From CAKVOD01 sp964489405 (GTDB lineage: Bacteria > Bacillota > Clostridia > Christensenellales > UBA1242), in assembly GCA_964489405.1 (NCBI GenBank), contig CAZAYL010000041.1:1-6060 (forward strand): a stretch of 6,060 nt of DNA. Reading direction: 5' to 3'. The translations under genes and the position numbers were made by a program. This document shows positions 1 to 5,119 of the stretch, one piece after another. The notes beneath the pieces were generated by a model. The model was not told where the DNA came from, did not search any database, and saw nothing but the letters and a program-made list of their open reading frames with translations. Within the stretch, counting starts at the first letter, position 1; each line of letters starts with the position of its first letter.

Positions 1-2
1 AA

Positions 3-173
3 CATACAACTCAAAAAGCATATAGATTTGTCCCACTCCAAGATTTTACAGATAAGTCAGATATTGATTGGTCAAAATCAATTACTGAAATTGACAAACA
101 ACTCTATAAAAAATACAACTTAACCCAAGAAGAAATCGACTTTATTGAAAAAACCGTCAAACCTATGGAGTAA
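3..173 (+). CDS. C-terminal end of a probable restriction-modification protein (adenine methyltransferase/helicase type), 5' truncated by the window
   Basis: An open frame enters from the left edge and ends at the TAA at 171-173, giving 56 residues with no start in the window. The closing residues (DIDWSKS, then ID(K)QLYKKYNL, then EEIDFIEK, then KPME at the very end) match, from memory, the typical C-terminal signature of large adenine-specific DNA methyltransferase or helicase-methyltransferase fusion proteins of restriction-modification systems. The catalytic domains lie outside the window, so the activity cannot be seen. The stop is four bases before the next gene, and that gene's Shine-Dalgarno site (GGAG, 167-170) lies inside these last codons, so the two are co-transcribed and probably translationally coupled. 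The family call rests only on tail resemblance; reading frame and end point are secure. Confidence 0.65.
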   Translation, partial: HTTQKAYRFVPLQDFTDKSDIDWSKSITEIDKQLYKKYNLTQEEIDFIEKTVKPME

Positions 174-177
174 ACTT

Positions 178-894
178 ATGAAATGTATAATATGTAATAA
201 TGAAATATTCGAAGCAAGTATAGAGCATATTTTCCCATTATCGCTTGGTGGTAAAGCAAAGATAAATTCTGTTTGTAAAAGTTGTAATGATAAATTAGGT
301 TACAAGATAGATTGCTTACTTACAGAAAATTCTGATTTTTATTGTTTAAGAGCAAAATTTGGCATAAGAAATAGACAAAAGAAATTGCCTGATATTACAA
401 AAAAATTAAAATTCAAAAATGATGAAACGGACATGCCGGTATGGTTTAAATACAATAAAAAAGGTCAAATTATTGAAATAAAGGAAAAAGACTCAAACGT
501 TAATTTATTGCAAGCATCAAAAGCATCGCGGATTTGTGCAGATATTACCTACGACCTAAATAAATATAAACCTCTTTGTGTTAAAATTCTTCATGAATTT
601 TTATATTTAAGATATTTAGATAAATATGAATCAACTTTATTATACAAAAAATTATCCAAATATTTATTTTATTATATTTATAAAGATATAAACAATTTAG
701 AGGATTTAAATTTTATGACTGCACAATTATCTCTAAATGATTATTCCTATACTAGTAATGTTTTAAAATTTAGTATAGAAAACGATAAATGTATTACAAT
801 TGGTATAAATATCTACGATTACTTATTGTTTGTTGTAAATTTGGATGATGCAGCTGAATACCAATTTATTGATGATTATACATATATAAATTAA
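178..894 (+). CDS. HNH endonuclease (HNH_5-like zinc-finger nuclease)
   Basis: This 238-residue protein begins at ATG 178, chosen because GGAG at 167-170 stands seven bases upstream; an in-frame TTG at 145 would overlap the previous gene by 29 bases without an equally placed site. The N-terminus carries a complete HNH core: CIIC at residues 3-6, S-I-E-H-I-F-P-L-S-L-G-G at 14-25 with the presumed general-base His17, and CKSCN at 33-37. The four cysteines should hold a structural zinc, and Glu16/His17/Asn37 fit the beta-beta-alpha metal site that cleaves DNA. Residues from about 60 on are Lys-, Asn-, Leu- and Tyr-rich and I recognise no second domain there; they may bind DNA or determine specificity. 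Coupling to a probable methyltransferase gene suggests it is the nuclease, or an accessory nuclease, of a restriction-modification or defence locus. A homing-type nuclease is the alternative. Confidence 0.8.
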   Translation: MKCIICNNEIFEASIEHIFPLSLGGKAKINSVCKSCNDKLGYKIDCLLTENSDFYCLRAKFGIRNRQKKLPDITKKLKFKNDETDMPVWFKYNKKGQIIEIKEKDSNVNLLQASKASRICADITYDLNKYKPLCVKILHEFLYLRYLDKYESTLLYKKLSKYLFYYIYKDINNLEDLNFMTAQLSLNDYSYTSNVLKFSIENDKCITIGINIYDYLLFVVNLDDAAEYQFIDDYTYIN

Positions 895-915
895 ATAAAG
901 GAGAACAATTATATT

Positions 916-1350
916 ATGAAAAAAGAAAATTTTAGTATTGATATTTTAAAAGAAATTATAAAGGAAATCGGCGAAAAACATGACATTTTATCGTGTGTTT
1001 GGAATGGTGGAATAGATAATATTGACTGTAAGCAAATTCACGAAAATATGTATCTTGTTAAAGTTAAATGTACTAGTGATACATTAAGTATTGTAAAGCA
1101 AGAATTGTTAGATAAACTAAAAGAATACAAATTAGACATTATAGATGAACAAGACAAGCAACAAAATTCTCGTAATGTAAAAGAATATTATATTTCTAAC
1201 AGAAAGGATGCAAAAAAAATCAAAAAACAAACTAATAGTTCAATAAAAATTAAAATTATTAATAAAAAATCAATAGTAAATAGTTCAAAATGCACTATGG
1301 ATAATTCTATCACTACAAGTGTGTCACCAACAATTAAGTTTGACAAGTAA
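916..1350 (+). CDS. hypothetical protein, 144 aa, accessory-region gene of unknown function
   Basis: Starts at ATG 916 with a strong AAAGGAG (897-903) about twelve bases upstream, slightly far, and lies only 21 bases after the HNH gene, so it is probably the third gene of the same operon. I do not recognise a family. Residues 1-85 look like a compact alpha/beta fold: an amphipathic N-terminal helix, a strand around CVWNGG, a strand LVKVKC, then helix and strand near LDII. The tail (about 88-144) is Lys/Asn/Ser-rich, low-complexity and probably disordered or nucleic-acid contacting. There is no signal peptide or membrane segment. Its last codons (Phe-Asp-Lys) contain the -35 box of the next promoter, so a gene end and a promoter are superimposed. 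Codon use is strongly AT-biased like the HNH gene, unlike tilS. Confidence 0.65.
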   Translation: MKKENFSIDILKEIIKEIGEKHDILSCVWNGGIDNIDCKQIHENMYLVKVKCTSDTLSIVKQELLDKLKEYKLDIIDEQDKQQNSRNVKEYYISNRKDAKKIKKQTNSSIKIKIINKKSIVNSSKCTMDNSITTSVSPTIKFDK

Positions 1351-1368
1351 ATGTGATTATGCTATAAT
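1340..1368 (+). promoter_or_regulatory. consensus sigma-A promoter of the riboswitch leader
   Basis: TTGACA at 1340-1345 and TATAAT at 1363-1368 are both perfect matches separated by exactly 17 bases, with TGC just ahead of the -10 (extended -10). Transcription should start near 1374-1376, which is right at the 5' strand of helix P1 of the RNA below. The -35 lies in the last codons of the preceding gene. This should be a very strong promoter, which fits control by attenuation rather than by initiation. Confidence 0.85.
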
Positions 1369-1373
1369 GCATT

Positions 1374-1503
1374 CATCCATAAAGAGTATGCGAGGGACAA
1401 GCCCGTTGACCATACACCAACCTGACAAATATGTTAAGGTGGTAAAGCTTGTGTGATGGGTGTAATAAAAGGAAACCAGCCCCATCATTTCGATGGGGTT
1501 TTT
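1374..1503 (+). promoter_or_regulatory. S-box-like (SAM-I clan) riboswitch leader lacking P4
   Basis: The RNA follows the S-box core in order. P1 is CATCCAT (1374-1380) with ATGGGTG (1456-1462). J1/2 is AAAGAG (1381-1386). P2 is TATG (1387-1390) with CATA (1411-1414), then tandem G-A pairs (1392-1393 with 1408-1409), a three-base bulge (1405-1407) and GGG (1394-1396) with CCC (1402-1404): a kink-turn. The P2 loop ACAAG (1397-1401) pairs with CTTGT (1448-1452) as a pseudoknot. P3 is 1416-1443, opening with CAACCTG and closing with AAGGTG. Spacing AGAG, six bases, AGGGAC, two bases, GCCC, two bases, TGA equals that of SAM-I as I recall it. No P4 hairpin stands between P3 and P1, where SAM-I has one; SAM-IV-type relatives also differ there. 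Ligand is inferred to be SAM or a relative. The downstream target is the 80-residue ORF. Confidence 0.68.
1478..1503 (+). terminator. intrinsic terminator, expression platform of the riboswitch
   Basis: AGCCCCATC (1478-1486) pairs with GATGGGGTT (1492-1500) around a five-base loop, followed by a T run (1499-1503). The 5' arm bases 1481-1487 (CCCATCA) are also complementary to TGATGGG at 1454-1460, which contains the 3' strand of P1. P1 and this antiterminator are therefore mutually exclusive: a stable, ligand-bound P1 frees the terminator (gene off), and an unbound aptamer allows antitermination (gene on). It stands 38 bases before the next start codon. Confidence 0.85.
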
Positions 1504-1541
1504 GCTTGCTATTCTTTTGGAAATTTGGAGGTATTTAGACA

Positions 1542-1784
1542 ATGAAAGATTTATTAAAAGACAAAAAGGAAGTTATGATTGTATTAGATGAAAACAATCG
1601 TAAACAATTTTTAAGGCAAGCAAGAGAAGAAGGTTTCAAATGGAATAGCAAAAAAGAAATTCAAGAAACTGATGAATGCTCCTTTCATATACTAATCAGT
1701 GATAGTGGTTACATCTCAAATATATCTACAATGTGTTATGTTAAGTCAAAAGAATTACAATCGTTGCCAACTTATCAATATTAA
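1542..1784 (+). CDS. small hypothetical protein (80 aa) under riboswitch/attenuator control
   Basis: ATG 1542 is preceded by GGAGG at 1527-1531, ten bases away, a good ribosome site. The soluble, charged protein has an N-terminal Lys-rich helix, a strand (VMIVL), a helix with FLRQAREEGFKW at about residues 23-34, and a C-terminal half with FHI, ISDSGYIS and an MCYVKSK segment at about 64-70. The order 'helix, GFKW, strand, SxxGxIS, strand' recalls short proteins common on Firmicute phages and integrative elements, but I cannot name a family and assign no function. It is the only gene directly downstream of the S-box-like leader, so its expression is expected to follow that switch. A terminator follows 22 bases after its stop, so the leader and this gene form a complete single-gene unit. 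Confidence 0.7.
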   Translation: MKDLLKDKKEVMIVLDENNRKQFLRQAREEGFKWNSKKEIQETDECSFHILISDSGYISNISTMCYVKSKELQSLPTYQY

Positions 1785-1806
1785 AACTAGATGAAATGGT
1801 TTCCAT

Positions 1807-1838
1807 AAAAAATAGACACGTATATGTGCCTATTTTTT
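1807..1838 (+). terminator. intrinsic terminator after the 80-aa gene, possibly bidirectional
   Basis: AATAG then CAC and GTG then CTATT form an interrupted hairpin (A-C mismatch between the two arms) around GTATAT, preceded by six A and followed by six T. The A run on one side and the T run on the other mean that it could stop transcripts arriving from either strand. It closes the riboswitch-80-aa unit. Confidence 0.7.
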
Positions 1839-1931
1839 GTATTTTACAAACAAGTTTTTATAATATTCTTTCCTTTGTGCTTTTGTTATACCATAAGTTG
1901 GGTTATCTTGCTCGTTGTAGAGATTTATTAT
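1830..1931 (-). pseudogene. possible C-terminal remnant of an unidentified mobile-element gene
   Basis: On the minus strand an open stretch of 33 codons with no start (in-frame stop upstream at 1932-1934) ends in TAG at 1830-1832. Its composition looks protein-like rather than random (NLYNEQDNPTYG, then TKAQRKEYYKNLF), despite very AT-rich DNA. It overlaps the terminator at 1807-1838 and lies on the same strand as the sigma-like fragment upstream. I cannot name the parent gene; it may also be a chance frame. Confidence 0.25.
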
Positions 1932-1987
1932 TTATGCCATTTTGGCATTTTTTTAAAAAGCATATTGGCGCATAAGGGCTATTTTGA

Positions 1988-2173
1988 TTATTTTGTCACA
2001 ATTATTTTTTCCAATGCCATAGCGTGCCACATTCGTACAATTTTCTTCAAATAAAACATCTTATTCGCAATCTCATCCCAAGTGAATGTGGCAAGGTATC
2101 GCATAATCAGGATGTTTTTGTAGTCTTTATTTTCAAACAAATCTATCGTAGCAAGGATCGTGGATAATGCCAA
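1988..2173 (-). pseudogene. truncated phage-type sigma-70 region-4-like (DUF1492/ArpU-like) protein fragment
   Basis: The 61-codon frame (TTG at 2171-2173 is the only upstream start candidate, with no convincing ribosome site) reads DYKNILIMRYL, then FTWDEIANKM, then a segment ending WHAMALEKI. This matches the helix-turn-helix C-terminus of the small sigma-70-like proteins found in Firmicute phages, where the usual pattern is D-Y-R-x-x-L-x-L-R-Y-I, W-E-E-I-A-x-x-M, R-x-H-x-x-A-L-E-K-L. The usual N-terminal coiled-coil half is missing: an in-frame stop lies 18 bases upstream of the TTG and the neighbouring gene ends 43 bases away. I therefore read it as a remnant of a prophage or integrated element whose junction lies between 2174 and 2216. 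A short functional HTH protein is possible but less likely. Confidence 0.55.
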
Positions 2174-2216
2174 AGTCTTTTTAAATTTTTAATTTCCCAA
2201 TGTCCCCCAAATAAAA

Positions 2217-2735
2217 TCAGTTCTCATCATCAAAATCGTCATCGTCGTCATCGTCGTCATCATCAAAATCGTCATCGAAGTCTTCGTCGGACATATCTTG
2301 CGCAAACTCATCTTTCGCAAGTTCATCAATTTCTGAGAAATTCAAATCAGAATCAAGCGCAAGGTCATCAAGGTCGGTGCTCATCCCCATATCGTACCCG
2401 TCATCAATTTCCCCAATCGACGCCATAGAACCCAAGTTCTCATCATCGCCATCGCTCTCAATTCCGTCATCATTGATATAATCATTCCATTCAGTCAAAT
2501 CAATATCATCAATGTCAATGCCCTCAGCTTCTCTCTCGGCAACGCAACTAGCGCACATAATCTCATCATCAGCGATATAGTTCGTCTTGCAAAATGGGCA
2601 TAATTCAAGGTCAAGATCGCACGCAAAATCGTCGTGTCTTGAATTCATTTCATTGACGCAAACATTGCAATAATCTTCCCCCTTTTTGATGTAGTTAAGT
2701 TCACATCTTGGACATCTTTTATATATTGTTTTCAT
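2217..2735 (-). CDS. double zinc-ribbon protein with highly acidic C-terminal tail
   Basis: The 172-residue protein has two zinc ribbons with identical geometry: CPRC (8-11) and CNVC (23-26), then CPFC (46-49) and CASC (61-64), each C-x2-C-x11-C-x2-C, which suggests an internal duplication. From residue 70 to the end it is Asp/Glu-rich, finishing in a tract of ten consecutive Asp flanked by Phe-Asp-Asp repeats (about 153-172). There are no membrane segments. AGGAG at 2746-2750 stands ten bases before ATG 2735. Small zinc-ribbon proteins of this kind often act in nucleic-acid or protein contacts, and acidic tails often mimic nucleic acid, but no specific role can be read here. Codon use is host-like. 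No clear terminator follows its stop at 2217, where the accessory region begins. Confidence 0.75.
   Translation of the reverse strand: MKTIYKRCPRCELNYIKKGEDYCNVCVNEMNSRHDDFACDLDLELCPFCKTNYIADDEIMCASCVAEREAEGIDIDDIDLTEWNDYINDDGIESDGDDENLGSMASIGEIDDGYDMGMSTDLDDLALDSDLNFSEIDELAKDEFAQDMSDEDFDDDFDDDDDDDDDDFDDEN
2220..2276 (-). repeat. GAT/GAC trinucleotide tract encoding poly-Asp
   Basis: Tandem TCA/TCG triplets on the plus strand (GAT/GAC on the coding strand), interrupted by AAA for Phe, encode the Asp tract at the end of the zinc-ribbon protein. Whole-triplet slippage would change tract length without shifting the frame. Confidence 0.7.
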
Positions 2736-2779
2736 AATTATTTTTCTCCTAACATTTTTTTAAAATGATTTAGTATATT

Positions 2780-2986
2780 TTAATGATTTTTTATAGAAAA
2801 GTCTACTATTTTAACAATGTTTTTATCAAAAACCCGCGTTTTTATAAAATAATTGGCAAAAATCAAGCATAAACCCCGCGCGCCCCACATTCCAAACACG
2901 CTTTCTAATTTAAATTTTGCTCTCCACACCGCAGTTCCCAACTCTCCGTCTAACGCTATTGCGAAATCGCTCAACGCAATTTTCAC
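2780..2986 (-). CDS. doubtful small ORF (68 codons) between tilS and the zinc-ribbon gene
   Basis: A GTG-initiated frame with AAGGGG about eight bases upstream encodes a basic, Phe/Ile/Val-rich peptide that I do not recognise. It begins just after the tilS terminator and its 3' half turns AT-rich and overlaps the candidate promoter of the zinc-ribbon gene. The first 40 codons have host-like GC-rich third positions, so it could be a real small protein or a decayed gene end; no family supports it. Without it, the 336 bases between tilS and the zinc-ribbon gene hold only the terminator and candidate promoter. Confidence 0.25.
   Translation of the reverse strand: MKIALSDFAIALDGELGTAVWRAKFKLESVFGMWGARGLCLIFANYFIKTRVFDKNIVKIVDFSIKNH
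2790..2817 (-). promoter_or_regulatory. candidate promoter of the zinc-ribbon gene
   Basis: On the minus strand TTGTTA (2817-2812) and TATAAA (2795-2790) are spaced by 16 bases, which would give a start near 2783 and a leader of roughly 48 bases before ATG 2735. A second -10-like TATACT lies at 2777-2772 but lacks a good -35. The region is AT-rich, so chance matches are easy. Confidence 0.3.
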
Positions 2987-2999
2987 AATTTTGCCCCTT

Positions 3000-3031
3000 A
3001 AACAAAAATAGCGGGCATTCCCCCGCTATTT
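3000..3031 (-). terminator. intrinsic terminator of tilS
   Basis: AAATAGCGGG (3006-3015) and CCCGCTATTT (3022-3031) form a perfect 10-bp stem with a six-base loop. Read on the minus strand it lies about 40 bases after the tilS stop and runs into TTTTGTTT, so it ends tilS transcription. The plus strand also has a T-rich run after it. Confidence 0.85.
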
Positions 3032-3072
3032 GTATTTTATCCAATCTCCTACATTTAACGTCATAAACACAA

Positions 3073-4407
3073 TTAGTCTTTCTTCAAAGTTACTTCATAG
3101 ATGTTCTTGCTATTGATGTCAATTCTTACTTTGTCGCTAATCTCCACATCGGCAACGACAAAAACTTCGTCATCCGTCGCAAGCAATGGTAAATTATCTC
3201 TCAGCCTTGCAGGGACTTTCCTATTGACGAGAAAACTTTTTAATTTCTTCATCCCGCCACCAAATTTTTCAAAAACGTCCCCATCTCGCCTAAATCTCCA
3301 CACAACGCCCTTTGGTAATTTGTCCGCGTCAAATTTCAGCGTCCCTTCACGCATAGTTGCATCACTTGTGTGCTTAACAATCAACGTCCCTAAACCGTCA
3401 ATTTTTATGCGCCCCGAGCGGAACGCCCACGTCTGCACATTGACTTTTGGTTTCTTTTGGAAAATTGTTATGTAATCATATTCACAAACCGCAAAAATTT
3501 TGTTTGGAAGCGAAATTTTTGACCCATTCTCTCCCATTTTTGCAAGCGCCTTAATCATCTCAATGTGTTTTGACTCAATGTCAGCATACACATCAAGACT
3601 CGTAAAAGCGTGTCTAATCATACGATTGACAATCGGCTCTGGATACACAAAGTAGTTGCGTGGCAATTTTACAACGTCCTTTTCAACAATAACCGCATCA
3701 AGGTTGACAAGCGAATCAATGTATTCGTCGTCCTTTCTACAAATCGCGCCAAAACTTGCAAGATTCTCTTGACAGTTCGGGAATTTCGTCTCAAGCATTG
3801 GGAAAATTTCATTTCGAATAAAATTGCGAGTATAGGAACTATCCGCATTGGTTTCGTCCTCAACATAAGTCAGCCCATTTTCTGCAATGTAATCATTGAT
3901 TTCCGCGCGCGAAACATCGAGCATTGGGCGGATAAATATTCCTTCACTCATCATCGCCATACCGCTCGCCCCATTAAGTCCAGCCCCGCGCAAAATGTGC
4001 ATCAAAACCGTCTCCGCTTGGTCGCTTATGTGATGTCCAAGCGCAATTTTGTCGACAAGTCCTTTCTTAATCAGCGCGCGGAACATTTCATATCGCCCTT
4101 CGCGTGCGCCTTGTTCCAGCGTCAAATGACGCGTGCGCGCCAAATTATACGAGTCAATGGCGAATTTGTAACACCTAATGTGGTTCTCTCTGCAAAAATC
4201 AGCCACAAAACGCGAGTCGCGCTCCGACGTGTCGCGAATGTTGTGATTGATGTTGACGCACACAACTTCGATGTCCAAATCATCGCGAATGGAGTTCAAA
4301 TAATTAAGCAAACTAATGCTATCTCGCCCCCCACTGCACGCCACGCCAATTATTTCGCCCGCTTTCGTAACCGCTTTCATATTATCATAAACTTTCTTAA
4401 AAATCAT
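3073..4407 (-). CDS. tilS: tRNA(Ile)-lysidine synthetase TilS
   Basis: This 444-residue cytoplasmic enzyme uses ATP and lysine to convert C34 of the CAU-anticodon tRNA-Ile to lysidine, switching it from Met/AUG to Ile/AUA; it is normally essential. The N-terminal ATP-pyrophosphatase domain has the PP-loop SGGRDS (25-30), HNIRDTSERDS (55-65), EQGAREGRYE (98-107), LGHHISDQAET (123-133) and RGAGL (140-144), then IRPML (159-163) and EDETNAD with RNFIR (183-198). The C-terminal TilS domain appears as RFRRDGDVF, KKLKSFL and RLRDNLPLL (371-409). Length and domain order are normal for the full-length type. ATG 4407 is preceded by GGAG (4420-4417), nine bases away. The gene has its own promoter and terminator. 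Neighbouring hpt or ftsH, often adjacent in Firmicutes, are absent here. Confidence 0.95.
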   Translation of the reverse strand: MIFKKVYDNMKAVTKAGEIIGVACSGGRDSISLLNYLNSIRDDLDIEVVCVNINHNIRDTSERDSRFVADFCRENHIRCYKFAIDSYNLARTRHLTLEQGAREGRYEMFRALIKKGLVDKIALGHHISDQAETVLMHILRGAGLNGASGMAMMSEGIFIRPMLDVSRAEINDYIAENGLTYVEDETNADSSYTRNFIRNEIFPMLETKFPNCQENLASFGAICRKDDEYIDSLVNLDAVIVEKDVVKLPRNYFVYPEPIVNRMIRHAFTSLDVYADIESKHIEMIKALAKMGENGSKISLPNKIFAVCEYDYITIFQKKPKVNVQTWAFRSGRIKIDGLGTLIVKHTSDATMREGTLKFDADKLPKGVVWRFRRDGDVFEKFGGGMKKLKSFLVNRKVPARLRDNLPLLATDDEVFVVADVEISDKVRIDINSKNIYEVTLKKD

Positions 4408-4427
4408 AACTTCTCTCTCCGCGAGAT

Positions 4428-4456
4428 ATTATATAACATATTTTGCAAAATTTCAA
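4428..4456 (-). promoter_or_regulatory. sigma-A promoter of tilS
   Basis: On the minus strand TTGAAA (4456-4451) and TATAAT (4433-4428) are separated by 17 bases. The start would fall near 4421, immediately before the Shine-Dalgarno site, giving an unusually short leader of roughly 14 bases. It lets tilS be expressed independently of the upstream spm genes. Confidence 0.75.
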
Positions 4457-4575
4457 GAGTTATATACATATTTTATATTAAAATATAACTTTATTTTGTC
4501 TATTGTTACAATTTTATGAAAGTCTGCGCCATTTTTTGAAATGAAAATGAATTTTTCCCCACACGCGAAAAACAT

Positions 4576-4592
4576 TTATCCACTTATCCACA
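4576..4592 (+). promoter_or_regulatory. two tandem DnaA-box-like nonamers downstream of spmB
   Basis: TTATCCACT (4576-4584) and TTATCCACA (4584-4592) overlap by one base; the second is a perfect match to the DnaA box and the first has one mismatch. A weaker TTCCCCACA lies at 4555-4563. They lie in the AT-rich gap between spmB and the tilS promoter (4457-4606), which otherwise shows no gene or clear terminator. No other origin feature is present, so a role as a DnaA-binding or regulatory cluster is only possible. Confidence 0.35.
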
Positions 4593-4606
4593 TTAAATAT
4601 AAACAT

Positions 4607-5119
4607 CTATATCAATTTACAAAGCAAGCACGAAAGCACCACTCCAATCAGCGTGGCAAACAACGCAATTGGTATAGCAACGCCGAGTTTCTTGACGCGC
4701 GTCTGCGAGAGATAAATCGTCGCGATATAAAAAACCGAATCACTACAGCCAATAATTGTGCTAGCACAGCGCGCGATGTATGAATCTGCGCCATATTGGG
4801 TGTATATGTTCTCCAAAATCGCAAGACTCCCGCTCCCGCTAAATGGGCGAATCAATATGAGTTCAGCAAGTTCGGGCGGAATTTGCAAAAGCGAAAAAAT
4901 GGGGCTCATAATTATCGACAATAGCGCAGTCAATCCACTCGCTTTCATAAGTCCCACCGCAACAAATATTGCAACAAGATACGGAAAAATTGATACAACT
5001 AAATCAATGCTCCCTTTTGCTCCACGAATAAAACAATCATAGCAATTAGCACGTTTTACAACACCATAAATAAGCAAAAATACAATCAATAGCGGAATAA
5101 TCAAGGCGGATACTGGCAT
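4607..5119 (-). CDS. spmB: spore maturation protein SpmB
   Basis: A 170-residue integral membrane protein of the nucleoside-recognition (Gate) domain family. In Bacillus, SpmA and SpmB act together during sporulation and are needed for full spore-core dehydration and heat resistance; the transported substrate is unknown. The diagnostic stretch RPFSGSGSLAILENIY (91-106), YGADSYIAR (109-117) and ASTIIGCSDSVFYI (119-132) is intact. Membrane segments are visible at about 4-21, 38-58, 63-80 and 145-168. The length is typical (about 170-180). ATG 5119 overlaps the spmA stop (TAATG), so it is translated by coupling; GGGGG inside the spmA end serves as ribosome site. A Cys replaces the more usual small residue in the IIGCSD turn, a minor variation. 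Tail Cys/Leu residues suggest no soluble domain. Confidence 0.92.
   Translation of the reverse strand: MPVSALIIPLLIVFLLIYGVVKRANCYDCFIRGAKGSIDLVVSIFPYLVAIFVAVGLMKASGLTALLSIIMSPIFSLLQIPPELAELILIRPFSGSGSLAILENIYTQYGADSYIARCASTIIGCSDSVFYIATIYLSQTRVKKLGVAIPIALFATLIGVVLSCLLCKLI

Noticed and set aside
1234..1288. Two copies of AATAGTTCAA 45 bases apart
   Set aside because: They lie in frame in a low-complexity Asn/Ser/Lys tail and are explained by biased codon use.
1437..1450. GGTGGTA stretch resembling the T-box antiterminator motif
   Set aside because: There is no Stem I, specifier loop or full T-box sequence, and the stretch is better explained as P3 closing strand plus joiner of the S-box-like fold.
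178..1503. IscB/HEARO-type nuclease with guide RNA
   Set aside because: The HNH protein has no RuvC-like segments or bridge helix and the RNA is better explained by an S-box fold with its own promoter and terminator.
1357..1542. Minus-strand frame across the leader RNA
   Set aside because: It covers the promoter, aptamer and terminator, has no ribosome site and no family resemblance.
1824..2054. Plus-strand hydrophobic frame resembling a small membrane protein
   Set aside because: Hydrophobicity follows from the T-rich strand; it begins inside a terminator, and the opposite strand has the recognisable sigma-like fragment.
3610..4488. Long plus-strand open frame opposite tilS
   Set aside because: It is the antisense shadow of tilS: basic, low-quality protein with no family features, and the tilS motifs are unambiguous on the other strand.
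4555..4592. Replication origin
   Set aside because: Only two or three DnaA-like boxes, no dnaA or dnaN gene and no unwinding region organisation nearby.
4541..5042. Plus-strand frames opposite spmB
   Set aside because: Shadows of the coding strand; they lack motifs and ribosome sites.
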